Below are positions 27,039 through 37,785 of a stretch of 64,000 nucleotides of DNA, piece after piece. Each line of letters opens with the position of its first letter. The stretch's first letter is position 1. The translations under genes were made by a program, and so were the position numbers. The stretch spans positions 1,109,006-1,173,005 of the forward strand of contig NZ_CM001773.1 of NCBI RefSeq assembly GCF_000314895.2, read 5' to 3'. The DNA is from Providencia sneebia DSM 19967. Lineage in GTDB: Bacteria > Pseudomonadota > Gammaproteobacteria > Enterobacterales > Enterobacteriaceae. A model generated the notes under the pieces. It was not told where the DNA came from. It worked only from the letters and a program-made list of their open reading frames with translations, and made no database searches.

Positions 27039-27074
27039 TTATTGACCGGTAATCTCAACATTGCCGGTCAATAA
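27039..27074. terminator. Bidirectional terminator between djlA and rluA
   Basis: An 11-bp perfect stem (27039-27049 with 27064-27074) and a 14-base loop lie between two convergent genes. Confidence 0.85.
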
Positions 27075-27078
27075 GAAA

Positions 27079-27732
27079 TTAAAAATCAGGTTGGCAGCTA
27101 AAATGCATTGGAGTGCCATAAGCAGGATGTGTGATATAAAGCTCTTGAGCATGAAGTTGTAAACGTGGTGCAAGCGCTCGAGCTTCGTCATGTGCATAAA
27201 AGCGATCTCCAAGTATAGGATGGCCTAATGCAAGCATATGAACACGTAATTGGTGCGAACGCCCAGTAATTGGTGATAACTTGACTCTCGTTGCTAATGT
27301 TTCATATTCTAAAACTTCATATTCTGTTTGAGCTGACTTGCCTGTTTCAAAGCACACTTTTTGCTTCGGTCGATTTGGCCAATCACAAATAAGTGGTAGG
27401 TCGATTAAACCTTCTTTTTTAGCTAAATGCCCCCAAACTCTGGCAATATAGTGTTTTTTTGGCTCACGTTCGCGAAATTGACGTTTTAGCTCGCGTTCAG
27501 CCTCTTTATTTAATGCCACTACCATGACTCCACTCGTCGCCATATCTAAACGATGAACACATTCCGCATTCGGATGGTCACGTTGCACTCGGCTCATAAT
27601 ACTATCGTGGTGCTCAGGTGCTTTGCCCGGAACCGACAGTAATCCACTTGGCTTATTAACCACAATGATATGCTCATCTTGATAAAGAATGTATAACCAA
27701 GGGTCAATGGAAGGATGATAAGGCTCCATCAT
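27079..27732 (-). CDS. rluA: Dual-specificity pseudouridine synthase RluA
   Basis: The 217-residue enzyme makes pseudouridine 746 in 23S rRNA and 32 in several tRNAs. Seen: HRLDMATSG (60-68) with the catalytic Asp63, and the RluA-family ends TGRSHQLRVHMLALGHPI and GDRFY. No S4 domain, as expected of RluA. It lies downstream of rapA in the same orientation, 173 bp away. Confidence 0.95.
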   Translation of the reverse strand: MMEPYHPSIDPWLYILYQDEHIIVVNKPSGLLSVPGKAPEHHDSIMSRVQRDHPNAECVHRLDMATSGVMVVALNKEAERELKRQFREREPKKHYIARVWGHLAKKEGLIDLPLICDWPNRPKQKVCFETGKSAQTEYEVLEYETLATRVKLSPITGRSHQLRVHMLALGHPILGDRFYAHDEARALAPRLQLHAQELYITHPAYGTPMHFSCQPDF

Positions 27733-27840
27733 GAGAAATACAGCTCCTGAGTCTCTTAAATCAATCTTCCACGATAGCGAGAAAGATGAAATGGCAAATA
27801 ACGGAAAAATAGAGATCTATTTAGCAGTAAACTTATCATC

Positions 27841-27873
27841 AACCAAGTTTTCCTATTCACAGAAAACTTGGTT
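27841..27873 (-). terminator. Perfect inverted repeat downstream of rapA
   Basis: A 12-bp perfect stem (27841-27852 with 27862-27873) and 9-base loop begin 33 bases past the rapA stop. There is no long U run, so it may be a weak terminator or a 3' stabiliser. Confidence 0.6.
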
Positions 27874-27905
27874 GGCGTTAGTTTAAGTTGACACTAATAA
27901 CGTGG

Positions 27906-30812
27906 TTATTGGTGAGTGACCACAACCAAACGAATTGCATCAAGACGCCATGTTGCTTGGTCGATATTCTTCAACAATAGCTGGCGTTCTTCTTCAATAA
28001 CATCTAATTCTTCATCCCGGATATTTGGGTTAACCGCTTTAAGTGCTTCCAAACGAGCCAATTCTAAAGAAAGTGCTTTGTCAGCAGCCTCTTTTGCATT
28101 TTCGATAAGCACTTTTGCTTCTTGCTCAACCATGGGTTCAGATAAGCGCAGAACAGAATGTACTTCATTTTGGACTGCATTCACCAACTTACTCGCCATA
28201 TGGCGGTTAATTGCATTAAGCTGACGGTTAAAGCTTTCAAATTCAACTTGTGATGAAAGATTGTTACCTTTGAGATCAACTAACAAACGAATTGGTGTTG
28301 CAGGAAGAAAGCGACTAATTTGTAGGTTTTTAGGTGCTTGAGCTTCCAGAACATACACTAATTCTGTGAGTAATGTTCCCACTGGTAAGGCTTTATTTTT
28401 CAGTAAAGAAACCGCGCAGCTGCCCGTATCGCCTGATAATACTAAATCTAAGCCATTGCGGATAATTGGATGTTCCCAACTAATAAACTGAGTATCTTCA
28501 CGTGAGAGAGCTTGTTCACGTTCAAAGGTAATTGTGCAACCATCTTGTGGTAGACCCGGGAAATCAGGGACTAACATATGATCCGAAGGTGTTAGGATCA
28601 GTAAGTTATCACTTTTATCTTCCTGATTAATACCAACAATATCAAAGAGGTTAAGTGCAAAATTAACAAGTTCAGTGTCATTATCTTCTGCACCAATAGT
28701 TTCTGCTAATAGAACACCAGATTCTCCACCGTTTGAGTGCATTTCTAATAGGCGGTCACGGCCTTGCTCTAATTGTAATTTTAGCGCTTCATGTTCATCT
28801 CGACAGGTTTTTAAGAACTCATCAAAACCATCAGTGATGGTTGGTTCAGCCATATACTGTAATAGCTGCTGATAGTATTTATCATAGATGGTTCTACCTG
28901 TTGGGCAAGTATGCTCAAAAGCATCCAACCCTTCATGATACCAGCGAAGTAGCACAGCTTGGGCGGTATTTTCTAGATAAGGAACATTTAAAACGATGTC
29001 ACGGGTTTGACCAATACGATCTAATCGGCCAATTCGTTGTTCTAACAAATCAGGGTTAAATGGTAAGTCAAACATGACTAGCTGATTAGCAAACTGGAAG
29101 TTACGGCCTTCAGAACCAATTTCTGAACAGAGTAGAACTTGAGCGCCATCTTCTTGAGAAGCGAAATAAGCTGCCGCGCGGTCACGTTCAAGTAAAGATA
29201 AACCTTCATGGAAGACGGCTGCACGGATACCTTCACGTTCACGTAATACTTGTTCTAGCTGTAACGCAGTTTCCGCTTTGGCGCAAATAACTAAGACTTT
29301 CTCATGGCGGTTAGCCATTAAATAGCCCATCAGCCATTCAACTCGTGGGTCAAAATTCCACCATGTTGCATTTTCACCTTCAAACTCTTGATAAATTTGC
29401 TCAGGATAAAGAAGTTCTTTGGCACGAGTTTCAAGGTCTTTTTTCGTTCCCATAATACCTGCAACTTTAATTGCTGTTTGGTATTGGGTTGGTAATGGCA
29501 TTTTAAGTGAATGCAGTTCACGATGAGGGAAGCCTTTCACACCATTACGGGTATTTCTGAATAATAGACGGCTTGTTCCATGTCTATCCATTAACATAGT
29601 AATGAGCTCTTGACGCGCTTTGCTACTATCATCACCCTCAGAATTAGCCGCTTTTAATAATGGTTCAATGTCTTGCTCTTTAATTAAATCATTTAGCAAG
29701 TTTTGCTGATCATTAGTGAGCTTATCTCCTGATAGCAACATTGAAACGGCGTCAGCAACGGGACGATAGTTTTCTTGTTCATCAAGAAATTCTTGATAAT
29801 CATGGAAACGGCTCGGATCAAGAAGGCGCAGACGGGCAAAATGGCTTTCTTGACCAAGTTGCTCTGGTGTTGCTGTTAAGAGTAGAATTGATGGAATATT
29901 TTCAGCCAGTGTTTCAATCACTTGATATTCACGACTAGGTGCAGCCTCACTCCATTGTAAATGGTGAGCTTCATCAACAACCATCATATCCCAACCTGCT
30001 TCTACAAGTTGATCAAAGCGTTGCTTGTTGCGACGGACAAAATCAAGTGAGCATAATACTAGCTGTTCTGTTTCAAACGGATTATCGCTATCGTGGCGAG
30101 CTTCACTATAACGGCTGTCATCAAAGAGCGAAAAACGCAAGTTAAAACGGCGTAGCATTTCAACAAGCCATTGATGTTGTAAGCTTTCAGGAACAATGAC
30201 TAAAACACGTTCTGCTCGACCTGCCATCAACTGTTGATGGATGATCATACCTGCTTCGATAGTTTTACCTAATCCCACCTCGTCAGCGAGCAATACGCGT
30301 GGATGATGGCGTTTACCCACTTCATTAGCAATATGTAATTGATGCGGGATCAGACTGGCGCGTATTCCCCGCAGCCCCGTTGCTTGGTGTTTTACTTGTT
30401 CACTTTGAAATTTACGTGCTCGGTAACGTAATGCAAAGCGATCCATTCTATCAATTTGACCCGCGAATAATCTGTCTTGTGGCTTGTTGAATGTCAATTT
30501 GCTATCAAGAAAAACTTCTCTCAGACTAACATCCGGCTCTTCAGTATCAAGGCGTGTACCGGTGTAAGTCAGTAGTCCGTTATCTTCTTGTACATTTTCA
30601 ACTTTAAGCTGCCAACCTTCGTGGCTAGTAATGGTATCCCCCTCGTTAAACATCACTCGAGTGATTGGGGCATCATTACGTGAATAAAGACGGTTTTCCC
30701 CACTGGCGGGAAAAAGTAAAGTCACCATACGGGCATCAATAGCCACGACGGCGCCTAATCCGAGTTCGCTTTCTGTATCGCTGATCCAGCGCTGACCAAG
30801 AGTAAATGGCAT
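27906..30812 (-). CDS. rapA: RNA polymerase-associated SWI2/SNF2 ATPase RapA
   Basis: The 968-residue protein (HepA) recycles RNA polymerase after transcription. Seen: Tudor-like N-terminal domains, the helicase Walker A region [12 protein letters not shown] (177-188), DEAH (279-282), and the C-terminal helicase lobe with [14 protein letters not shown] and [11 protein letters not shown]. The length equals the E. coli protein. No frameshift despite its size. Confidence 0.98.
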   Translation of the reverse strand: MPFTLGQRWISDTESELGLGAVVAIDARMVTLLFPASGENRLYSRNDAPITRVMFNEGDTITSHEGWQLKVENVQEDNGLLTYTGTRLDTEEPDVSLREVFLDSKLTFNKPQDRLFAGQIDRMDRFALRYRARKFQSEQVKHQATGLRGIRASLIPHQLHIANEVGKRHHPRVLLADEVGLGKTIEAGMIIHQQLMAGRAERVLVIVPESLQHQWLVEMLRRFNLRFSLFDDSRYSEARHDSDNPFETEQLVLCSLDFVRRNKQRFDQLVEAGWDMMVVDEAHHLQWSEAAPSREYQVIETLAENIPSILLLTATPEQLGQESHFARLRLLDPSRFHDYQEFLDEQENYRPVADAVSMLLSGDKLTNDQQNLLNDLIKEQDIEPLLKAANSEGDDSSKARQELITMLMDRHGTSRLLFRNTRNGVKGFPHRELHSLKMPLPTQYQTAIKVAGIMGTKKDLETRAKELLYPEQIYQEFEGENATWWNFDPRVEWLMGYLMANRHEKVLVICAKAETALQLEQVLREREGIRAAVFHEGLSLLERDRAAAYFASQEDGAQVLLCSEIGSEGRNFQFANQLVMFDLPFNPDLLEQRIGRLDRIGQTRDIVLNVPYLENTAQAVLLRWYHEGLDAFEHTCPTGRTIYDKYYQQLLQYMAEPTITDGFDEFLKTCRDEHEALKLQLEQGRDRLLEMHSNGGESGVLLAETIGAEDNDTELVNFALNLFDIVGINQEDKSDNLLILTPSDHMLVPDFPGLPQDGCTITFEREQALSREDTQFISWEHPIIRNGLDLVLSGDTGSCAVSLLKNKALPVGTLLTELVYVLEAQAPKNLQISRFLPATPIRLLVDLKGNNLSSQVEFESFNRQLNAINRHMASKLVNAVQNEVHSVLRLSEPMVEQEAKVLIENAKEAADKALSLELARLEALKAVNPNIRDEELDVIEEERQLLLKNIDQATWRLDAIRLVVVTHQ

Positions 30813-31057
30813 AGGTTTTAACTCAGTTCCATAGTTTTGATTGTTTATTTTGAGACTTGTCGTCGGACAAATATATCATTGTTCTCATGCGGTTATGAGT
30901 AAACAAGAGTCATTAGAATATTAATTATTTTAGTTGCCCGATGGATCATTATAGCAATTATCTCATCCATGGTGTGAAACCATGACGAGTAAAATGTCAA
31001 AGGGGCGTTATATTAATTGAAGCAAAGCTTATCGTCACCTGTTAAAAAAGGTTCGCT

Positions 31058-33409
31058 TTAAAAAAACAAAGTGATCTGACCTGTTAGGATGGTATCAAAG
31101 TCATCTTGTAAAAATGGCAAGATAGCATCAGCAATAGGTTTGATCTGCTTTAGGATATAGTGCTCATAATTTGGGCGAGAGGTGATTATTTCAAGAGGCT
31201 CTGGACCCGCTTGAGTAATAATATAACTAATCCATCCACCATTTTGATATTGCTGTGGACGATGTAACTTTAAATTGTATTCATCTGCTTGACGAGCTGC
31301 CCTGACATGAGGAGGGACATTCCGTTGATATTCTGAGAGTTTTCTTCGTAATCGTTTACGATAAATGAGTCTGTCGTCATACTTGCCATTTTGAATTGAC
31401 TGCACATATTCACGAATAAATTCTCGGTAAGGCTGCTTATAAAAAATACGCGTGTATAACTCTTTTTGAAAACATTGTGCGAGTGGTGTCCAATCAGAGC
31501 GGATGGTTTCTAATCCTTTAAAAATCATGTTATCCCCACTTAATCCAGCATAACGTTTTTTACTTCCAGAATCAGATCCTCTCACTGTTGGCATGAAAAA
31601 ACGGCGATAATGAGTTTCATATTCAAGTTCTAGTACGCCTTCTAGTTGCCACTCTTCAGATAAATGTTTCTTCCACCAGCTATTAACAAAATCGCGTAAT
31701 TCAAAGCCAATTTTTTGAGCTTGTTCCTGTGAATGGCTTTCTTTTAACCATACAAAAGTTGAATCCGTATCACCGTAAATAACTTGGTAACCACGCGATT
31801 CAATTAACTCTTTTGTAATACGCATAATGTCATGTCCGCGCATGGTGATAGATGCTGTAAGGCGTGGGTCGAAAAAGCGACATCCTTCAGCACCTAATAC
31901 ACCAGCAAAAGCATTCATAATAATTTTTAATGCTTGAGATAATGGAGCGTTATTCTCTTGTTTGGCTTTATCACGAGCTTGCCAAATATGGCTAACAATA
32001 TCTGGTAAACAATGTACTGAGCGAGAAAACCACGCATGACGAAAACCTGATACTGAATGTTGTTTTTCAGGATGAGCAAGACCTTCTATCATGCCTGCGG
32101 GGTCGATAAGAAAAGTGCGAATAATTGAGGGATACAAGCTTTTATAATCAAGAACTAACACAGAATCATATAAACCGGGTTGAGAATCCATCACAAAACC
32201 ACCAGGATTATGTTGGAGTTTTTGTTCATGAAGATTCGGTGCAACAAACCCAATACGATGCAAGCGGGGAATATATAAATGTGAAAAGGCTGCAACAGAT
32301 CCGCCCATGCGGTCAATTGCTAATCCGGTAACAGTTGAACGTTCTTGCAAGAATGCCATAAGGTCGGTTTTTGCAAAGATCCGATGAACTAACCAACAGT
32401 CTTGAATATTGTAATGTGCAAGTGCAGGTTTATCGTGTTCAAAACGGCGATTAATTTCATCCATTCTGTCATACGGAGTATCAATCGCTTTACCTTCACC
32501 TAGCAATGTTTGAGAAACAGATTCAAGGCTGAAAGAGGGAAAGCTCCAAGTTGCTGCTTTTAAAGCATCAATACCATCAATAATTAGCCGGCCTTCGGCA
32601 GCGGCGAAAAATACGCCTTGTTTAAAGCCATGTTCACGCCATTCCAGCTTTTTATTTTGCCGACCAAATAGCAGTGGTTTTCCATAACGTTCTGCATGTT
32701 TTTGTAGCACATTTAAATCAAACTGAATCAAATTCCAACCAATAATAGCGTCAGGATCAAATTTTTGTAGCCAATGATTAAGGTTATCAAGTAATTGAGG
32801 GCGGCTATTAACATAAACGAGGCGGTGTTGATTGGTCAGTGCAGAACCTTGCTCTGGACCCAACATAAAAACAACGTTGTCACCGCAGCCAGATAAACCA
32901 ATAGAGTAAAGCTCTCCGTATTGGCTCGTTTCAATATCTAATGAAACGGCTTTAATTTCTGGGCGATAACCTTCACAGGGCTTGAGATGATACTCACCAT
33001 GTTGGTTACAAGAAAACCACACTGGCGCTGTGATAAAGCGCTCCATTAAATAACGTTCGCAAGGGCGGATATCAGCTTCTAGAATTTCGACGCCAAGTTC
33101 TCGACAATTCTTTTCCAGATTGAGTAATTGCCGATATTGGCGGCAATAAATAGCGCAAACTTTTTCACGTTTAAAGTTAGATAATTCAATTGGCCGATAA
33201 GTAATGCCATCTTGTTCATCTAATAAATGCTTTATAGAGGGTAAAGATGAATGTGCAATAAAACCAACTGCCTTTTGGTAAGGAATGGTCACTTTTCGAG
33301 GTCCCGTTTCAGTTATTAACCAATAACTAACCTCAACCCCTTGGCGGGTATCTTTCCAATGGCGACTTAAGATAAAGCCTTTTTCCGCAGGTGACATAGG
33401 TTGAAGCAT
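31058..33409 (-). CDS. polB: DNA polymerase II
   Basis: The 783-residue family B polymerase works in replication restart and translesion synthesis. Seen: the 3'-5' exonuclease motif [16 protein letters not shown], polymerase motif [14 protein letters not shown] and motif [11 protein letters not shown]. In E. coli it is LexA-controlled and sits near rapA, as here; I did not pick out a LexA box with confidence. Complete. Confidence 0.97.
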   Translation of the reverse strand: MLQPMSPAEKGFILSRHWKDTRQGVEVSYWLITETGPRKVTIPYQKAVGFIAHSSLPSIKHLLDEQDGITYRPIELSNFKREKVCAIYCRQYRQLLNLEKNCRELGVEILEADIRPCERYLMERFITAPVWFSCNQHGEYHLKPCEGYRPEIKAVSLDIETSQYGELYSIGLSGCGDNVVFMLGPEQGSALTNQHRLVYVNSRPQLLDNLNHWLQKFDPDAIIGWNLIQFDLNVLQKHAERYGKPLLFGRQNKKLEWREHGFKQGVFFAAAEGRLIIDGIDALKAATWSFPSFSLESVSQTLLGEGKAIDTPYDRMDEINRRFEHDKPALAHYNIQDCWLVHRIFAKTDLMAFLQERSTVTGLAIDRMGGSVAAFSHLYIPRLHRIGFVAPNLHEQKLQHNPGGFVMDSQPGLYDSVLVLDYKSLYPSIIRTFLIDPAGMIEGLAHPEKQHSVSGFRHAWFSRSVHCLPDIVSHIWQARDKAKQENNAPLSQALKIIMNAFAGVLGAEGCRFFDPRLTASITMRGHDIMRITKELIESRGYQVIYGDTDSTFVWLKESHSQEQAQKIGFELRDFVNSWWKKHLSEEWQLEGVLELEYETHYRRFFMPTVRGSDSGSKKRYAGLSGDNMIFKGLETIRSDWTPLAQCFQKELYTRIFYKQPYREFIREYVQSIQNGKYDDRLIYRKRLRRKLSEYQRNVPPHVRAARQADEYNLKLHRPQQYQNGGWISYIITQAGPEPLEIITSRPNYEHYILKQIKPIADAILPFLQDDFDTILTGQITLFF

Positions 33410-33528
33410 AAGATCACTCGAATAAAAAGTAACACATTCACTATACGTGAATAGTGTGATTTTATACAGTGTTTTTTTATTATATGATGAGTAAAAATGA
33501 GTGGAAATTAACCAGTAAAAATGAATGG

Positions 33529-34233
33529 CTAATTATTATTAGTAATACCAAGTAATTTTGAAGCTGATGTAGTTCCTGCTAATAATTCACTCGTGCAACC
33601 ATCGTAAGCTATTTTACCGTCAGCAATAACAAGAGTCCGCGGAGCAATTTGTTGAGCATCTTCTAGGTTATGTGAAACCATTACTAATGTAATATTTTTT
33701 GATTGACAGATCTCATCAAGAAGTAACAACATTTCTTGGCGTAAAGCGGGGTCAAGTGCAGAAAAGGGTTCATCTAATAATAAAATGGGTTGTTCGCGGA
33801 TCAAGCAACGTGCAAGTGCTGCGCGTTGACGTTGGCCACCTGATAATTGGGCTGGAAGCCTATCGATAAGCTCAAGTAATCCTGATTGAGCAGCAATCTG
33901 TTCAACAAGCTTGATTTGCTGGGTATTAAGCCGTAATCCTGGATGCAAACCTAAACCAATATTCTGTTTTACTGTGAGATGAGAAAATAAATTATTCTCT
34001 TGAAATAACATGGAGACAGGGCGCTTTGCTGGTGGAGTACAAGTGTGATTATGCCCATTTAATTGGATGGTACCGCTTTTAGCAAATTGAAACCCACTGA
34101 TTAAACTCAGTAATGTACTTTTCCCAGCTCCGCTTGGCCCCATGACTGCAACGCGTTCACCTGCCTTAATTGAAAAGTCAAAGTACATGTTAATATTGTC
34201 GTATTGATAGTCTAGCTGAGTTAATTTAATCAC
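33529..34233 (-). CDS. thiQ: Thiamine ABC transporter ATPase
   Basis: The ATPase energises uptake of thiamine and thiamine phosphates through ThiP. Seen: Walker [27 protein letters not shown] signature and [12 protein letters not shown] use the GTG at 34233 (234 residues, E. coli 232) because CAGGGA lies just upstream and the family starts within a few residues of this point; an ATG at 34257 would add eight residues that the family lacks. It overlaps the end of thiP by 8 bases. Last gene of the riboswitch-controlled thiBPQ operon. Confidence 0.93.
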   Translation of the reverse strand: MIKLTQLDYQYDNINMYFDFSIKAGERVAVMGPSGAGKSTLLSLISGFQFAKSGTIQLNGHNHTCTPPAKRPVSMLFQENNLFSHLTVKQNIGLGLHPGLRLNTQQIKLVEQIAAQSGLLELIDRLPAQLSGGQRQRAALARCLIREQPILLLDEPFSALDPALRQEMLLLLDEICQSKNITLVMVSHNLEDAQQIAPRTLVIADGKIAYDGCTSELLAGTTSASKLLGITNNN

Positions 34234-35829
34234 GTTGTTTCCCTGAAATGCCTTCAAGCAAATTAAACAAACAAAAACATAAAAGAAGTAAAACCATTGC
34301 AGTCACAGCACCATCATTTGTGCGATAGGCGCCTATTTGCTGATAAAGATAATAAGGGAGCGTACGAAAATCTTCATTACCAAATAAGGCAACAACCCCA
34401 AAATCACCAATTGAGATAACACAAGCAAAAGCAAGGGCTTGCGCTATTGGTTTCTTCAATGCTTTAAGTTCAATAATTCGTAATCGATTAAAACCACTAA
34501 TAGCAAGAGAGTGACAAAGTGGATTATAACGTTCAGCTAAATCTCGCATTGGGTTTTCTAACACTTTTAAAGCATAAGGAATAGTGATCAAAGCATTCGT
34601 CATGATCACTAATGCATAAGGCGATTCAGGAATGCCGATAGTTTCATTAAATAAGATAAAGAAGCCAGTAGCTAACACAATACCGGGCATAGCTAAAATT
34701 AATAGCCCACTTAGTTCCATTGCTTGCCCAAGCTTTACTGCCCGTTTTAAACGCAGCTCACGGCTACTCCATAACAACATCATTGTGAGGAAAACGCATA
34801 ATAATCCTGCACAAATTGCAATAAATAATGAGGTTAACGTTGCTTGCCATAGCGCATTTTGGCTTAACACGCTGATTAACTGGCCATTTAATCCATCAAC
34901 AATAACGGCTAAAAGAGGGGGGATGAGTAATAAAATTGCGGCAATAATAAGCAGTGAATCTCGGAAACGACGAAATAGGTTATCAGCAGGATCAATCCAT
35001 TGATTATGTTGACTATAGCCAGTAGAAAACAGGTGATTTATTTTCTGGCTCAACACCATTAAACCAATACAAAAAACAGCTGTATCAAGGCTAGAACAGC
35101 AGCTCTGGCAGGATCAAAATCATAACTTAATGCTTGGTAAATGGCTAACTCAATCGTTGTCGCAGCAGGGCCACCACCTAATGCAAGTACGGTTGCAAAG
35201 CTTGCAAAACATAGCATAAAAATTAATGCAGCCGTAGGCAACATTTGTCTACGTATATAAGGCCATTCAAGAATGCGAAATTGTTGCCATTCATTTAAAC
35301 CTAATTGTGCTGCAATTTGTCGTTGCTCTGTAGAAATATTTTCTAAAGATTGTAATAACATACGCGTCGCAAGGGGCATATTAAAAAAGACATGCGCCAG
35401 TAAAATGCCTTGTAAGCCATAAGGGCTAAAATCATAATTTAAACCAATTAATTGATATAATTGGGATAGCCAACCAGTTTTGCCATAAACGGATAAAATC
35501 CCAAATACTGCGACTAGCACTGGAAGTACAAGGGTCATTGCGCAAAGCTGTAGAAGAAGTTTTCTTCCCGGAAACCGGCGGCGATAAAGTGCTCTGGCAA
35601 GGAGTATTGCCGGCAGAATAGAAAACAGGGCTGATAAAAAAGCTTGCCAAAAAGTAAAGCCAATAACATGCCATAAATAGTGGTCGCTAAATAGCTCACG
35701 AATGGAAATACTGGGTGAAAAAAACCACAATGACCCAAATGCGAGCAGTGCAACAACCACTAATAATCCGGAAGCTAATGCTCCCGGTAATAGTGACCAG
35801 TTAATTAACGGCTGACGGCAGTTTGCCAT
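34226..35829 (-). pseudogene. thiP: thiP thiamine permease, frameshifted (probable base-call error)
   Basis: ThiP is the two-lobed permease of the thiamine ABC transporter. As sequenced there are two frames: 35059-35829 ends in LIQLFFVLV, and 34226-35059 begins MVLSQKINHLF. Alignment to the family (LIQ...GLVLLSQ) shows that the break follows a run of six A on the plus strand (35071-35076; T run on the coding strand). One more base joins the two into 534 residues, matching the E. coli 536. Everything else is intact, including the two permease EAA-type loops. thiB and thiQ are intact, so a sequencing error is more likely than loss of the gene. Confidence 0.9.
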
Positions 35830-36809
35830 AAGCGAACCCAATTTTGACGCTCTTTGGCAACTTCTTGTGAGCTAAAAAGAAGTGATTTTTTGGGAAGCGG
35901 TAAAGCGCTATAAACTTCGGGTAATGGAATATCGATAACTGGGTACATCCAATTGGTGGTTGGCAATGTATTTTGGAATTCAGGTGTGAGCATAAATTGT
36001 AAAAATTGTTTGGCAAGCTCAGGTTGAGCGCTATTTTTCAGCTGAGCAGCTACCTCAATTTGCATATAATGACCTTCATCAAACAAGGCCGCAGCATAGT
36101 TATCTTTCTTATCATTTAGCATTTGATAACCAGGAGATGATGTGTAGCTAAGGACAAAGTCGCCTTCGCCTTTCAAGAATAATCCATAGGACTCACTCCA
36201 GCCTTTTGTCACGGTGAGTGTTTTATCTGCCATCTTATGCCACGCATCAGCAGATTTATTACCATATAACTTTTCAATCCATAACATTAAGCCAAGACCT
36301 GGTGTACTGGTTCGCGGATCTTGGTAAATGATTTTCCATGCGTTATCGCTATTGAGCAATTCATCCATGCTTTTTGGGGGATGTTTAACTTTATTTGTGT
36401 CGTAGATAAATGCGAAGTACCCATAGTCATAAGGTATGAATGTGGTGTTCTTCCACTCAATAGGAAGTTTCATTGATTCGGTATTAATGTTAGCGGGCAC
36501 AAATAGCCCCGTATTTTCTGCTGAATCAATCAGATTGTTATCAAGCCCTAACACAATGTCAGCTTTACTCTTTTTACCTTCCATGCGTAGTCGATTCAGT
36601 AATGCAACGCCATCACCGAGTGAAACAAGTTTTAATTCACAGTCGCACTGAGCTTCAAAGCTCTTTTTGATTTGTGGACCAGGACCCCACTCAGCAGCAA
36701 ATGAATCATAGGTATAAACCGTCAAGGTCGGTTTTTCTGCCCATGAAAAGTGTGAGATACCTAAAGTTGCGAGAGCAATTAATGATTTACATAATGAATG
36801 TTTCAGCAT
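35805..36809 (-). CDS. thiB: Thiamine-binding periplasmic protein
   Basis: The 334-residue protein binds thiamine, thiamine phosphate and thiamine pyrophosphate in the periplasm for ThiPQ. I start at the ATG at 36809 (MLKHSLCK), which opens a good signal peptide cleaved after SWA near residue 24; the frame extends 17 codons upstream without a start supported by a ribosome site. Seen: LTVYTYDSFAAEWGPGP and the family block NWMYPV near the end. First gene of the operon, 75 bp after the riboswitch. Confidence 0.95.
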   Translation of the reverse strand: MLKHSLCKSLIALATLGISHFSWAEKPTLTVYTYDSFAAEWGPGPQIKKSFEAQCDCELKLVSLGDGVALLNRLRMEGKKSKADIVLGLDNNLIDSAENTGLFVPANINTESMKLPIEWKNTTFIPYDYGYFAFIYDTNKVKHPPKSMDELLNSDNAWKIIYQDPRTSTPGLGLMLWIEKLYGNKSADAWHKMADKTLTVTKGWSESYGLFLKGEGDFVLSYTSSPGYQMLNDKKDNYAAALFDEGHYMQIEVAAQLKNSAQPELAKQFLQFMLTPEFQNTLPTTNWMYPVIDIPLPEVYSALPLPKKSLLFSSQEVAKERQNWVRLWQTAVSR

Positions 36810-36884
36810 GCTTTTTCCTGTGTGAAAGAGAAAACGACACAGGATTTGAGAAGATACCATAACAATTAGGTGAATTGACGGTAG

Positions 36885-36964
36885 CTCAAATCCCTACGCC
36901 GGTATTGCCCGGATCAGGTTCTACGGGTTAATTCTCAGCCTAAAAATAAAGGCACCCCGTTGAG
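36885..36964 (-). promoter_or_regulatory. TPP riboswitch (THI element)
   Basis: Read on the minus strand, the leader of thiB shows the THI-box core: GGGGTGCC, GGCTGAGA, ACCCGTAGAACCTGATC, a TAATACC-like GGGCAATACCGG and GTAGGGA, closed by a P1 stem CTCAA/TTGAG. When thiamine pyrophosphate binds, thiBPQ expression should fall, probably by hiding the thiB ribosome site or by termination. Confidence 0.97.
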
Positions 36965-37247
36965 ACAGGTTTATTGTAGAGACTTTACCTATATCTGCAA
37001 TACCCATTATGTTTTTATCTTTGTTTATCAGCACTATCTTCATTTTTTGAGAGGAAGTAAAAATTGGGGAAATATTGATATGATTTTATTTATTTAGCGG
37101 TGTTTTTTAGCATATTCTCGGGCTAAGACTATATGGCTTTGATTATTTGCAGCATATATATAAATATTGGCGAGTATATAGGTTTACCAGATAGGGTATG
37201 TATGAAACAATTAGCCATCTTTCAAATTTGGTTATTGAGGTAGTCTG

Positions 37248-37781
37248 GTGATCGATGATGATGGCTACCGCCCGAATGTAGGAATTGTAATTTGTAATCG
37301 GCAAGGGCAGGTTTTATGGGCTCGCCGCTATGGTCAGCATTCATGGCAATTTCCTCAAGGAGGTATAAATCCTGGGGAATCACCAGAGCAGGCTATGTAT
37401 CGTGAATTGTACGAAGAAGTCGGCTTGCAACGTAAAGATGTTCGGTTATTGGCCTCGACTCGCAATTGGCTACGTTACAAATTACCCAAGCGTTTGGTGC
37501 GTTGGGATACAAAACCTGTTTGTATCGGGCAGAAACAGCGTTGGTTTTTATTACAACTTCAATGCAATGAAGCCGATATAAATGTTCAGCGCAGTAAGTC
37601 GCCAGAATTTGATGGTTGGCGATGGGTGAGTTATTGGTATCCTGTTCGACAAGTGGTCTCTTTCAAGCGCGAAGTGTATCGCCGCGTAATGAAAGAGTTC
37701 GCACCTATTGTGATGCCATTACAAGAACAAAGAGCGCCACAAAGACCGGCGTTTATGCATCGTAGGCGCGGAGCTAGGTAA
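37248..37781 (+). CDS. rppH: RNA pyrophosphohydrolase
   Basis: The 177-residue Nudix enzyme removes pyrophosphate from mRNA 5' ends and so starts decay by RNase E. The Nudix box lies at residues 38-60, with the REL..EEVGL end. It starts at a GTG, with TTGAGG about 10 bases upstream. The start and the RppH pattern [14 protein letters not shown] match the family. It is followed 4 bases later by ptsP, as in other enterobacteria. Confidence 0.97.
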   Translation: MIDDDGYRPNVGIVICNRQGQVLWARRYGQHSWQFPQGGINPGESPEQAMYRELYEEVGLQRKDVRLLASTRNWLRYKLPKRLVRWDTKPVCIGQKQRWFLLQLQCNEADINVQRSKSPEFDGWRWVSYWYPVRQVVSFKREVYRRVMKEFAPIVMPLQEQRAPQRPAFMHRRRGAR

Positions 37782-37785
37782 AATT

